A stretch of DNA of 49,481 nt from Seminavis robusta (lineage: Eukaryota > Bacillariophyta > Bacillariophyceae > Naviculales > Naviculaceae), in assembly GCA_903772945.1 (NCBI GenBank), contig CAICTM010000767.1, positions 1 through 49,481 of the forward strand, written 5' to 3'. Positions 29,487 through 39,075 of the stretch are shown piece by piece. A model generated the notes under the pieces. The model ran no database searches and was not told where the DNA came from. It worked only from the letters and a program-made list of their open reading frames with translations. The translations under genes were made by a program, and so were the position numbers. Numbering within the stretch: position 1 is the stretch's first letter; each line of letters opens with the position of its first letter.

Positions 29487-31424
29487 ATGAAGAAGTTTCG
29501 GACAGGCCCCGAAGCGACACCTCGCACAAGCAATGAGTCCATGGCTTCGTCAGACTCTGATCCAATTGGCTCTGGAAGCGGCAGAACGCAACAAAAGTTC
29601 ACTTTGAACCTGAGCCGAAGAGGTCGGCCCAGAAGAACCAAGTCGGCGGACCATGCAGGTGAAGACCCATTGAGCAATCTGAGTGGCCACTCGAGCCATC
29701 ATGGGGGCAATTATACGACCCTCAAAATGTGCAAACTCTGTACAAAAAAGCCTCTGAGAGTAACTGCCAGAGACATTCATGGCGCTGCCGAAGCCCACAA
29801 TTTGGGTGATAATGGGTTGATTGAATTGATCCATTCCATTCGCAACCAAAAGATATATGCTCACTGCGGCGGAGAAGAGTCTGTGGAACTCGAGCAAGCA
29901 GATGATATTGTGTCTCGGGCCCTTGAAAAAACAAAGGCAATGCAGACCGAACGAGAGGCCAACTTCACCGCCAGTGACATGTCCATTTACCGAGCCAATT
30001 TAGAAGCCATGGGCAAATTTGAATGGGACGAACTCAAAATAGGAGCCCTGCTGGGTGTGGGAGGTTTCTCCAATGTCTCGGAACTCGCAGGATTCCGATT
30101 GGCAGACGGCGGACAACGCAGTTCTGTTGGTTCTGCTGATGGACTCCCCAAAGCAACGGGATTGCACATGCCTGATACCAGTGCCAACGAATATGGGGGT
30201 GCCTACACCAAAAAGGAACTGGTCGCTCGCAAGTTTTTGGAAAAGCATGCCATCAGAGCCACTCCCGCGTTGACATCGCCCACCTCCGTGACAACATCTT
30301 CAACCTCCAGTCTGCCCAAAGGATCTTCCCATTCAATGACATCATCCACTCGAACTCTAGACAGCAAGGGTGAAACTGTCTCGTATCGGTATGCTCTCAA
30401 GCATCTCCGGCCCGGATTGAAAGACGTTTACGACAAACGAACCTTCAATTGTGCTGCGGTTGATCTCGTTTGGGAAGCACAGTTCCTGCTTTCGGTACAG
30501 CATCCCAACATCATCAAACTGAGAGGATTTGCTGTGGCGGGACCATCCGGCTATCGCAGTGGCAAACACAATGGATACTTTTTGATCCTGGATCAGTTGC
30601 CAGAAACAATGGAGCAAAGACTAATAGCATGGAGAAAGCGAGTCAAAAAGTACAAGGCGGTCAAGAACAGTCTTGTCTCGAAAATGATCTTGAAAAAGAA
30701 CAGAGAGACCGCCAGTAGCAAGCTTGATGAGCTGCTCGGAGAGCGATATGCTGTGGCCTATGAAATTTGCGGTGCCATGGAGTATCTTCATGAAAGACGC
30801 ATGGTTCAGCGAGACTTGAAGATTTCCAACCTCGGTTTTGATGTACGAGGCGATGTCAAATTGTTTGATTTTGGATTGAGCCGGTGGTTGCCGACCAGTT
30901 TGCTGCGAGATTCAATCAAGACCCGAGAGGCTGTCTTGGAAGAATCCTTTCACATGTCGAGTGTTGGAACCAGAATGTACATGGCGCCTGAAGTCATTCT
31001 ACGACAGCCGTACAGTACCCGAGTCGATGTGTACAGTTTTGGAATTCTGCTCTGGGAAATACTGGCCTTGGCAGATCCCACGACATGGTGTCTCTGCGAC
31101 GATAGCAAAGAAGCCGTGGAAAAGGCAGCACCCAAAATGCCAGACCAAATGCCTCTCTGTCCGTGCTGGCCAGAGCCACTTCAAGACACCATGAAGAGTT
31201 GTCTATCTGCTCAGCCCAACAAACGACCCTCCTTCACAGCGATTCGAAAAGTATTTCGTGAGGAATTGCAAGTTGCTGTGAGGGACGACGGCGAAAACAT
31301 CGATTCGACCCGCTATTCTCGTCAGGCATCCATCAATGATTCCGAACGTCCGAGTTTTATGACGATGATCAGGTCGCAAGCATACGCAGTACCGGACTTC
31401 CATTGCCCGACGTTTCGGATTTGA
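29487..31424 (+). CDS. Protein kinase with a long N-lobe insertion
   Basis: This 645-residue protein is a Ser/Thr (possibly TKL-like) kinase that would phosphorylate proteins in the cytoplasm. The glycine loop is GVGGFSNV at about residues 190-197. The ATP-binding lysine lies in YALKHL at about 300. The catalytic loop reads VQRDLKISN (about 440), with Gln in place of the usual His of HRD. DFGLS is at about 459, the activation segment ends GTRMYMAPE (about 492-500), and DVYSFGILLWEIL follows. About 100 Ser/Thr-rich residues separate the glycine loop from the lysine. The N-terminal region is basic and has CKLCTKKPL. The frame stops at 31424, but an adjacent shifted frame continues with an acidic tail, so the true C-terminus may be longer. 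Confidence 0.9.
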   Translation: MKKFRTGPEATPRTSNESMASSDSDPIGSGSGRTQQKFTLNLSRRGRPRRTKSADHAGEDPLSNLSGHSSHHGGNYTTLKMCKLCTKKPLRVTARDIHGAAEAHNLGDNGLIELIHSIRNQKIYAHCGGEESVELEQADDIVSRALEKTKAMQTEREANFTASDMSIYRANLEAMGKFEWDELKIGALLGVGGFSNVSELAGFRLADGGQRSSVGSADGLPKATGLHMPDTSANEYGGAYTKKELVARKFLEKHAIRATPALTSPTSVTTSSTSSLPKGSSHSMTSSTRTLDSKGETVSYRYALKHLRPGLKDVYDKRTFNCAAVDLVWEAQFLLSVQHPNIIKLRGFAVAGPSGYRSGKHNGYFLILDQLPETMEQRLIAWRKRVKKYKAVKNSLVSKMILKKNRETASSKLDELLGERYAVAYEICGAMEYLHERRMVQRDLKISNLGFDVRGDVKLFDFGLSRWLPTSLLRDSIKTREAVLEESFHMSSVGTRMYMAPEVILRQPYSTRVDVYSFGILLWEILALADPTTWCLCDDSKEAVEKAAPKMPDQMPLCPCWPEPLQDTMKSCLSAQPNKRPSFTAIRKVFREELQVAVRDDGENIDSTRYSRQASINDSERPSFMTMIRSQAYAVPDFHCPTFRI

Positions 31425-31720
31425 AATATGCCAGTGACGATGATCTCCCCAGCAGCCGTGTGCTGGGTGTAGGAACGGACACTGATGACGAGGAAGAAGG
31501 AAGAGATCAGTTGATGGATTTGTCCAACAAAGTGGAAGACTGTGTGGGGTCGCCGCAGGAGCGACGTCGTTCTACTCACGTCCTCAATTTCCAAGACTTG
31601 TCATGGTTATCGTCGAACAACTCGTTCAACACGAGCTTAACTGGCAGTGACAAAGCCGGAGCTGCTGGTGAAAGAATGGCAATCGTTGAAGAATCTCAAG
31701 TGCAGCGATCCAGTGGATAA
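31362..31720 (+). other. Out-of-frame C-terminal extension of the kinase
   Basis: In the frame other than the kinase's, the sequence just before the kinase stop reads YDDDQVASIRSTGLPLPDVS and continues open to a TAG at 31718-31720. It is acidic and serine-rich (GVGTDTDDEEEGRDQLMDLS) and ends GERMAIVEESQVQRSSG. This reads more like a natural kinase tail than the short in-frame end. A one-base difference near the TTTT run at 31354-31358 would join the two. An indel, assembly error, short intron or ribosomal frameshift could explain it. Confidence 0.5.
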
Positions 31721-32331
31721 CTTTCAATCGCGGTTTTGGCTGTTTCCTCGCGGAAAAGTCCCGTAAATCTCAGGGATGTATGCGCGACTCGCCATTCTCT
31801 CGGCTACAAAAGAACCAAAACCGACCAATCTAACAACCTTGAGTACGGAGTGGCAACAATCCCATCACTACAGCTTCAATACACACAATTGAGATCAGTG
31901 ACGATAGTAGTGAGCTTGACTGTCAGTCGGGGTCGCCTGTGTTCTCGAGTGCGCGTTCGTCGTCGGTGTCGACGGGTGTGAGGGTTGATATTATTATGCT
32001 TGCACCACGATTGCAGTGCCACTCGATGGCCGTCGACAGGGCTGCGGCCATCATGGCGGTGCGGTCAATGTTTCGAAACGATAACTTTAATAATCTTCCC
32101 TTGGCAATCTTCCATAGCGAAAATTTCAAATCCTCGAACGGTCCTGTCGTGTCAATCTCGATGAGAGTTTTCGACCCCCTTTTAGAGACTTTGAAGAAAG
32201 ATTCGGCACCGTGGTACCGGTACCGTTTGATTTCGGCCCTCCCCTTTCAGACACGAAGAGTGCAATACAATCGAGCTCATAAATCCAGTAAACGAAGACT
32301 TCCAAGACGTACTTATTGAAAAACCACTACT
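31721..32331. other. Spacer between the kinase and MYND genes
   Basis: Short frames exist on both strands (for example 31939-32319 plus and 31923-32129 minus) but overlap each other and lack recognised motifs. This spacer should hold the 3' end of the kinase gene and the promoter of the MYND gene. A GGTACCGGTACC palindrome lies at about 32213-32224. Confidence 0.4.
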
Positions 32332-33588
32332 ATGGTGTATGATGAAACCACAGACGTCGACCCCAAGAAGCTCACATCTTCACCCCTCCCACGTGAACAT
32401 GAATCCATCACACGCATCTCCCTTTCCAAACACTGCATGCATTGCATGGGGAGGTGTGGCATGGGGGCTAACAAGGTGGCACTCCACTGTGTGGCTTGCA
32501 AGTTGCACGTATATTGTTCCAAAGAGTGTCAAAGAGCTGATTGGAAGACACACAAGTCGCTCTGTGCCAAGACGAAGCAATGCATTCGCGACGCCAAGCT
32601 GAATGGTCGAAATCGTGAACGCCGTCTTTTATTTGATTGGTATGACAGGAGCTGGTGTGTGGTGTTTGCTTCTGTCGTCAACCATTTTGGGATTGATGTG
32701 CTCGGTCGACTAGAACACGACCAAACATCCATTCTCATTGACTTGAAGTTTGATTACAACAGACGGACCTTTTTGCCCAAAGGGGCACCATCCCTTGTGC
32801 CATTGGTTACGATACCAGTAGATGATGACAAGGCGCAAGAGCGGGTTAAGAGGGCCGATGCAGCAGTACGAAAACATGGCTCGGAAGATAAGGATGCTGG
32901 CTTGGTCATACTGGTAGTTTTTCGACACTTGACCGGACGCCTTCAAATTTCCAAGCGAATTCAATTGTGGCTTAATGATTGCATTGGTCGAAACTATATT
33001 TGGAAGCTGGCTCTGCAGTTTATGAATGGCATTCGACTTAACTCGAGAGTCTTCAGAGAGTGGAGAGATACAGTTTTTCTCGAAAATTTGCATTCACAGA
33101 TCCGAGCCTTCACCACTGACCACTCTTGCTTTGCAGACTTTGCGTCCAACGTCCTCCGAGTTCCCACCAAGAAAGACAGTCAACTCAAGACACACGCTGT
33201 TATGATATTTGTTGAAATGGGCAGAGAACTTGGCCAGATCAAGCAATTGGACTCCTTCACTACGATCCAAACCACCAAGGTGTTGCAGGAGGTTGAAGCC
33301 AATCCTGATAACTCAGAAGAAATGGTCAGGCTCCACAAGACACGACTGCTTGACTTTGAAAGAGACCCAGAGCTGTTGGAAGAGCGGAAGACAAACCCGC
33401 ATGTTGTTCATGCCCCCTTCGTGCTTAACATGTCCCATGGGGCAAGTCATCCGTTTGTGGTTTCTCTCCGTTCCGCAACCCACCAGCAGCGCTTCGCAGC
33501 ATCCAAGTGTGACAAGAAAGCCAAGACGGCCTTTCAAGAACTTCAGAAAATCAAGTTCCCTCCTGTCCAGTCGCCTCCTTTGGACTAG
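32332..33588 (+). CDS. MYND zinc-finger protein
   Basis: This 418-residue protein carries one MYND finger at about residues 35-73. Its ligands appear as CMHC, then HCVAC, then YCSKECQRADWKTH and SLC, giving the C-x2-C / C-x2-C / C-x3-C / H-x3-C pattern that binds two zinc ions and mediates protein-protein contacts. The rest (about 75-418) is a folded-looking domain without a SET signature or other recognised catalytic motif; it includes MIFVEMGRELGQIKQLDSFT and ends FQELQKIKFPPVQSPPLD. The start at 32332 is the first ATG of the frame. Diatoms encode many such MYND proteins of unknown role. It converges on the VTA1 gene, with 163 bp between the stops. Confidence 0.85.
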   Translation: MVYDETTDVDPKKLTSSPLPREHESITRISLSKHCMHCMGRCGMGANKVALHCVACKLHVYCSKECQRADWKTHKSLCAKTKQCIRDAKLNGRNRERRLLFDWYDRSWCVVFASVVNHFGIDVLGRLEHDQTSILIDLKFDYNRRTFLPKGAPSLVPLVTIPVDDDKAQERVKRADAAVRKHGSEDKDAGLVILVVFRHLTGRLQISKRIQLWLNDCIGRNYIWKLALQFMNGIRLNSRVFREWRDTVFLENLHSQIRAFTTDHSCFADFASNVLRVPTKKDSQLKTHAVMIFVEMGRELGQIKQLDSFTTIQTTKVLQEVEANPDNSEEMVRLHKTRLLDFERDPELLEERKTNPHVVHAPFVLNMSHGASHPFVVSLRSATHQQRFAASKCDKKAKTAFQELQKIKFPPVQSPPLD

Positions 33589-33751
33589 GCTTGGTTTTGC
33601 CAACGAGAAACAAATAAGGGCCTAATCTTAAAATTGACCAGATACAGTAGATGATTGCTGCATGTGTACAAAAAAGAGCAGCTACTATAAAATAACATCA
33701 TACTAAGCGCAGATTGCGTTGCATTGGCATAACGCCCTTCACTTTTTCCTT

Positions 33752-34804
33752 CTAGCGCCCCAACGTTTCCAGAGCCTGTTGTAGACGCGTTGCTGCCAAA
33801 TCGGCATCCTTTTCTTCCAGAGCCGCGAGAGCAAATTTGGTGAGTTCCATGGCATCGGTGATTTGTGCCTTGGAGGCCTTTCCATTGTTTTTATTTTTCT
33901 TGGATCCAAATCCGAAAATTCCTCCCGATTTCTTGGGTGGTGCTGGTGGTGGAGCCACGGCACGAGGTGGCGAAGGTTGTGCCGGTGGTGGAGGAGGAGA
34001 AGGGGATGGTGGAGGAGCCACGACGAAAGAAGTACTGCTTTCCGTAGTGGATTCTCCGGGATAGACTGGAGGTGGCTCCAATGCGATTTCCGTGCCCTCT
34101 TCGGCTTCTTCTTCTGCTTCCTCGTCGTCGGCTGTGGGTGGTTCCATGGGTGCCGTTGGAGGCATTGGTGGTGGTGGAGGAAGAGGGAGAGCATCGTCGT
34201 CATCGTCCTGAACGGTTTCGACTTTTGGAATGGGTCCTGGTTCATCGGCCGGTGTGTTTGTCGCCTCTTCGTCTTTTTCCTCCTTTTCTTCTTCTTCCAC
34301 TTCGTATCCTCCCGGCGTGGGAGTTCGTCCTTCCTTAATGGCTTTTAGAATTTCGGTGGATTTCCATTTGCTATAAACAACTTTCTTCTTGATTTCGTCC
34401 GCTTCGGGATCTCCTTCTTCTAGAAATTGATCCAAAATTTGCAAAAATGACGCCGCGGCGTAAAATGTCTTGGCCGTTCCCTTGTTGGCCACTCCTTGAC
34501 GGTCTTCCTCGTCGGCCTTGTTGAACACGCGCTCGGCAAACGATTGACACAAAAATTTGGCTTCGTCGCGCGTAAAATTGTCCATGGCCGGTTTCTCCGT
34601 CTCTAGCGTGCCCAACAAGACACCCAGACACGTCTTGGCAGCGGGAGATGCCGATGCCAACGGAATGCCCAGATGAACCGCATATTGACGACAGTAATAC
34701 GCCACCAAGCGGGATTCCGCCACGCCCGTGTCTTTATCCAGTTCTTCCGCACGGCGAATATAAGGACTGATCTTCTTCAGTTCGGGAGGAATAGAGAGCG
34801 CCAT
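33752..34804 (-). CDS. VTA1: VTA1/LIP5-like ESCRT regulator
   Basis: This is a homologue of VTA1/LIP5, which binds and activates the AAA ATPase VPS4 and so helps disassemble ESCRT-III at endosomes. The start is placed at the ATG at 34804 (MALSIPPELKKISPYIRRAE), the family's usual beginning; the frame runs further upstream but that part looks untranslated. Residues 1 to about 155 form the N-terminal MIT-like domain (ESRLVAYYCRQYAVHLGIPL; TAKTFYAAASFLQILDQF; YSKWKSTEILKAIKEGR). A long acidic and proline-rich linker follows. The C-terminal dimerisation/VPS4-binding domain (ITDAMELTKFALAALEEKDA; ATRLQQALETLG) occupies the last 45 residues. The 350-residue length is normal for the family, and there are no breaks. 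Confidence 0.93.
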   Translation of the reverse strand: MALSIPPELKKISPYIRRAEELDKDTGVAESRLVAYYCRQYAVHLGIPLASASPAAKTCLGVLLGTLETEKPAMDNFTRDEAKFLCQSFAERVFNKADEEDRQGVANKGTAKTFYAAASFLQILDQFLEEGDPEADEIKKKVVYSKWKSTEILKAIKEGRTPTPGGYEVEEEEKEEKDEEATNTPADEPGPIPKVETVQDDDDDALPLPPPPPMPPTAPMEPPTADDEEAEEEAEEGTEIALEPPPVYPGESTTESSTSFVVAPPPSPSPPPPPAQPSPPRAVAPPPAPPKKSGGIFGFGSKKNKNNGKASKAQITDAMELTKFALAALEEKDADLAATRLQQALETLGR

Positions 34805-35472
34805 GTTGGTCAGGTTGTTGTTGTTTCTTCTTTGTGGTCTTGTAGTAGTGGCTATTGTCTCTTCTTGTTTGGGTCTTTTGTAGCTTTGATTGTCAACACG
34901 GAATGGATTGTGTCGTTTGCTCATTGCCCAAGCGGAGCTGGTTGTGCCATTGAGCCGTTGCGCTGGATCCAAGCAAGACTTCAAGCTAACGGGATTGCAT
35001 GGTGAGCTCCCACACGACTTGACATTTCTTGGTTTACACCCACATCAACCCATTCGTGTTCCTTTGTCTCGGGTGTCTCAACCTCCTCTGCACCTGAACG
35101 ACTACAAAACTCCCCGGGCTGGGAGGATCAAGGCACTCTTTTGATCTCTTGTGCTACTAGGCCAGCTTGTCTTTGTCCTTTGATCCTCCCAGCCCTCCTC
35201 CCTTGCAACCCTGTCCTTCTTTGGTCGTTCCGCTGGTCTGGTCACTCGGTTGTTCCGCTCGCACTCTTGCATCGTGCCCTCCTCCCCTGGAACCCCTCCT
35301 CACCATAGTCCATCTAACCCATAGTAACTTCCTTGCAACAAATAGAACACAGAGCTAGTAGAGGTGGGGACTGGAGGTATGGTAGAGATATCCATTGATA
35401 AATTTTACAGACGCAAAGTTCTATTCAAATAAAACAACGCTAGCTAGCTAGGCAATTTGCATTTTATTAAAA
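34805..35472. other. Spacer between VTA1 and the receptor gene
   Basis: No gene is supported. It holds the VTA1 promoter and the 3' end of the receptor gene. A 16-bp inverted repeat is listed separately, and CTAGCTAGCTAG occurs at about 35443-35452. Confidence 0.4.
35116..35195. repeat. 16-bp perfect inverted repeat
   Basis: GGGCTGGGAGGATCAA at 35116-35131 is the exact reverse complement of 35180-35195, with a 48-bp loop. It could form a hairpin in DNA or RNA or be a remnant of a very small inverted-repeat element. Confidence 0.8.
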
Positions 35473-38031
35473 TCATCTTACAGAGTGAGATTGAATGCTG
35501 GCATTCATGAAACCACCCGAGTGATCCACATGAGATGTGAGATCTAGACCGGAAACATTGCGAAGGACACCATTTGCAGAACTGGGATCCAAGGACGGAC
35601 GAAATACCGGAGTGATTCCAGTTCTCATCTGTTCAGCAGTAAGGGTCATGTCAGAGCGGCCCCACGAAGAACGTTGCTGCGATGTTTGCCGCATCAAGTT
35701 CATGACGGATTGGGCATTTCGTTTTCGGGCATAGAACTTGGGAATGAAAATGGGCAACAACACTGTCAAACAACTGGCACACAGCAGAAATGATCCAACC
35801 AAAAAACTGGCAGTGGGATTGTCGGATGCAACCACCAACATGGGCACACCCAGACACAGAGTCTCAATGATACTGCCCATGATCAACGTGAGATAGTAGG
35901 ATTCACTAATCTCTCTAGCCAGATTCCTTGTCCTGTAGCATTGGTACATTCCAATGAAAATGGCAATGGAATCGACAAGCCACAGGGGTATCACAAATGC
36001 CCAGACTCGGGTGTCTGTTGGGCGGAAGTAGTTGCAGGTGCCATACGATTCCAGGTTCCGTCCAAATTGGTCATAGTTCTCCATGTCAACTCGTTGGTAG
36101 GTAAAAGGCGTCACCAAGGTTATACACAGCAGAAGGGTCACATTGATGACCATCAGCACCACAAAGGGCAACATGACATCCTTGATTTTAATATTGATTC
36201 TTCTGAGTCGGCTCCCCGATTGGTACAACTTGATCAAGCGCCATGTCTTGGAGAGCAGTGCTGACATGGAAATGACAAAGCCAAGTGCTACCAGCCAGAT
36301 TACAGACATGCACGCAGCATCTAGTCCACGGTTGGGACCCTGTTCTGGACTAGAACCCGGTAAACTGAGGGGGATAATTGCCAGAGCCATTAGGAAGGTG
36401 CCCAAGCACAACTGAAAGAGGAAGAATGGCTGAGAAACACGAACGAATGGTGTTGCTCGGTTGTAAACTGTCCACGTGCAAAAGCCAAAGGAAGTTGAAA
36501 TGGCAACAGCTGCCATGATGTAGCCCACCACGAGGGCAGCAGGGGGGATCAGATTCAAGTTCACTCCCTCAACTGGTGGTATCGCTGGAGGTAGAATTGT
36601 CGTGTTGTCATTGAAGACCATTGGGGCTCGATGTTCTAGTTGATGTCCCACCACCACAGTGGCCAACCGAGAATCAAATCGAAAGGACTGGTCATCAGAC
36701 TTTTCCTCAGACAACAAGATGTATTCGATGCCAAAGTCCACCGTCTCTGAGATCCGCACACCTGTGATAGGATCCAATGTGATATTCCCCGACAATCCCA
36801 TAAAGCTGGTTTGAGTGATGGTTTGGAAGAGCTCGGAAGCATTGAAGAGTGGATGTGGTGTATTGCAAGCCGCGATGCCCATTGTCAATATAGCATCAAA
36901 CGTTGAATAGAGAAAGGGTGATGGTTCATACACGGAGAAATCAAAGCCATCAAAAAGTTCAGGTTCAGCCATGGTAGACAGGTACTCTTGTTGCACCGTA
37001 GGATCGTTCCTCAGGTCAGACATTGCCTGTTCAAAAGCCGGATTTGGATCAACGTATGGATTGATTGTTGCTATTCCATGCAAAGCATGTGCCAGGTCGG
37101 CATCAGTTTCCTTGTCTAGACGAAACGTATCATGGGTCCAACTCTTGGTTTCGCTTGCCAACCAAAAGTACTCTGGATTCCCCACAATGCCGTGCTGGTG
37201 CGCTATTCGAAGGACTTGTCGCCAGTCATGCATGACGGCAATAACATGGCGCCGTTTAGACTCCTTCAGATCTATTATAGACCTTTCAATGTTGTTCTTG
37301 TCATATGAAAAGCTTGTAAGTCTGATGCCGTGGTCCAAAGCAAACTTCCTCATGAATGCATGGAAGCTGTTCCCCCAGCTGTCATTTATGAATATGCCGG
37401 CTAGGTCTTTCACACCCAAATCTCTAAAGAACAAGATTGCAGCCTCTGCATCGCGCGCTACAGATGCTGTAGTGCTGGAAAGGAACGGAAAGTCTCCCAG
37501 TTCAACCGCATTGGCAAGAGTCATCTGCGGTATCTGAAAGGCACCACCCAGTATTGCCAGGGGTTTGGAAACGGAGGACCAATAGTCTCCAAAGAAGGCA
37601 AAGGGATCTCCTACGGGAGAAGCGTTCTCCCTGTTGTTGTCATCCTCTAATGCCCCAAGTAGATTGGTTGCTGCTTCCAATCCTGACCAGCGATTATCGT
37701 GCAACTGGTAAGACATGTGGAAATCACAACCATCCAACAGAGACGGTAGATTCGGCAGGATATCTCCTCGCCGTTCTTCAAAGTGTTTCCAAGCCAGAAA
37801 GGCGGCGGCTGTGCCGGTATAGAAAACATTGATGATGGATCGTTCCACTTCTCCATTGATGACTTCTGTAGTACTCAGTGTGTGAAGACCCAACAGATGA
37901 CCAAATCGTGTGTTCTCGTCGAGTTGGACCACACTGGAACCTGCGCGGGTCCATGGGTATCCACCACGGTCGCTGTCCCCATTGGTAATGCTACCATCCA
38001 CTGCATCACTGCTGTTACTGACACTGGCCAT
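35473..38031 (-). CDS. GABA-B-like class C G-protein-coupled receptor
   Basis: This 852-residue protein resembles metabotropic GABA-B-type receptors, which sense extracellular amino-acid-like ligands and act through G proteins at the plasma membrane. Residues about 60-480 form a periplasmic-binding-protein-like (ANF receptor) ectodomain: FLAWKHFEERRGDILPNL, then GGAFQIPQMTLANAVELGDF and FPFLSSTTASVARDAEAAI. Seven membrane segments follow between about 510 and 775, starting AALVVGYIMAAVAISTSFG and ending SFLLCASCLTVLLPIFIPKF. The cytoplasmic tail is Ser-rich (RQTSQQRSSWGRSDMT). No signal peptide is visible after the ATG at 38031; it may be missing or lie in an unseen upstream exon. The ligand is unknown. 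Receptors of this kind are expanded in some benthic diatoms. Confidence 0.93.
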   Translation of the reverse strand: MASVSNSSDAVDGSITNGDSDRGGYPWTRAGSSVVQLDENTRFGHLLGLHTLSTTEVINGEVERSIINVFYTGTAAAFLAWKHFEERRGDILPNLPSLLDGCDFHMSYQLHDNRWSGLEAATNLLGALEDDNNRENASPVGDPFAFFGDYWSSVSKPLAILGGAFQIPQMTLANAVELGDFPFLSSTTASVARDAEAAILFFRDLGVKDLAGIFINDSWGNSFHAFMRKFALDHGIRLTSFSYDKNNIERSIIDLKESKRRHVIAVMHDWRQVLRIAHQHGIVGNPEYFWLASETKSWTHDTFRLDKETDADLAHALHGIATINPYVDPNPAFEQAMSDLRNDPTVQQEYLSTMAEPELFDGFDFSVYEPSPFLYSTFDAILTMGIAACNTPHPLFNASELFQTITQTSFMGLSGNITLDPITGVRISETVDFGIEYILLSEEKSDDQSFRFDSRLATVVVGHQLEHRAPMVFNDNTTILPPAIPPVEGVNLNLIPPAALVVGYIMAAVAISTSFGFCTWTVYNRATPFVRVSQPFFLFQLCLGTFLMALAIIPLSLPGSSPEQGPNRGLDAACMSVIWLVALGFVISMSALLSKTWRLIKLYQSGSRLRRINIKIKDVMLPFVVLMVINVTLLLCITLVTPFTYQRVDMENYDQFGRNLESYGTCNYFRPTDTRVWAFVIPLWLVDSIAIFIGMYQCYRTRNLAREISESYYLTLIMGSIIETLCLGVPMLVVASDNPTASFLVGSFLLCASCLTVLLPIFIPKFYARKRNAQSVMNLMRQTSQQRSSWGRSDMTLTAEQMRTGITPVFRPSLDPSSANGVLRNVSGLDLTSHVDHSGGFMNASIQSHSVR

Positions 38032-39075
38032 CTTTTGGTTAGAGGCGGAGATTGTTGTTGGTTGTTGGTTATAATAGCTCGTTGTTGGAAAAGTTGGAAT
38101 GATACCAGTACCCTACTCCCCTTGAGTTGGGTGAATTTGCAACTCTTGCACTGAGTACATGTACGTGCTACTTGACATTCACCTTTCGAGTGAGTCTATT
38201 TATTTGTGCTTCCCCTTCAGAGTCTCTCAGGCTGGCCTTGTCGTGCTCGTGAGTTGGCAGGGCTGTGTTGTTCAAGCTGAGTCGTTCACTCTCGATCTCA
38301 GTGGACCAGCTTTGGATCTCACGCACTCACAAGGTGCACACACTGTACCGTACGGTAGTACCATCAGTACCGGTACCAGTTGCAGAGTTGCCGCGTTCAC
38401 GGAGAAGTGCAAGAAACCAAGGCAACCGTTCATCTTGATGGCCATAAAGGGAAGACTCAGCATTAGAGTCAAAAAGTGTTGACATTCATATCTCTAAATC
38501 GCTTGGGGCACTAAAGATACAGCAATATTCACCAATTACGCCCAGGCGATCGGCCCAATGGCCCCAGTGCCCCAGTGACCTCCCTGTTGGCAACTGTAAG
38601 TCCGAGCCAACGTATTTTTAAAAGTATTGTACGTACATGTACGTACATGTACATACATGTACGTACGTGTTCGACAGGCCTGAGTCGAGTCGAGTCCTGA
38701 GTCACCGTGAGGTGGGTTCTCTGGATATTATGATCAACCTGGATAAGTCGCATGACGAAGCCTTCCTGAACAGCCATCCAAGGAAGGCTAGCTAGAGATA
38801 TCTCTACTAGTAGTTCAGTATTCAGGAGATTTGTCCCGCCGACAGTTGCCAAAAGGGCCAGGTGAACTGGGTGTATCCAAGTACTAACCGGCTTGACCTA
38901 GAAGCATAGTAAGATAGTCTTCTATGCTGAAATTGCTTGGCTTGTTTTGTTAGAAAGGAACTGAGGGTCCAAAATGGTGCTGCATGGTAAGAAAAGCCCA
39001 GGGCTGAACTGAATTTAGAGATTTCTTATATGTGAGTTTGGAGTGTAATCCAACCCCAAATGTTCCACAAGAATT
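38032..39075. other. Spacer with palindromic repeats
   Basis: No gene is supported. It contains the receptor promoter, a GTACCGGTACC word at about 38369-38380 and the ACGTACATGT array listed separately. Confidence 0.4.
38628..38668. repeat. ACGTACATGT palindromic array
   Basis: This stretch consists of nearly perfect repeats of ACGTACATGT, each unit close to self-complementary, so the whole array can fold on itself. Confidence 0.85.

Noticed and set aside
33837..34348. Plus-strand Gly/Trp-rich frames opposite VTA1
   Set aside because: They mirror the proline-rich acidic linker of VTA1 and have no independent motifs.
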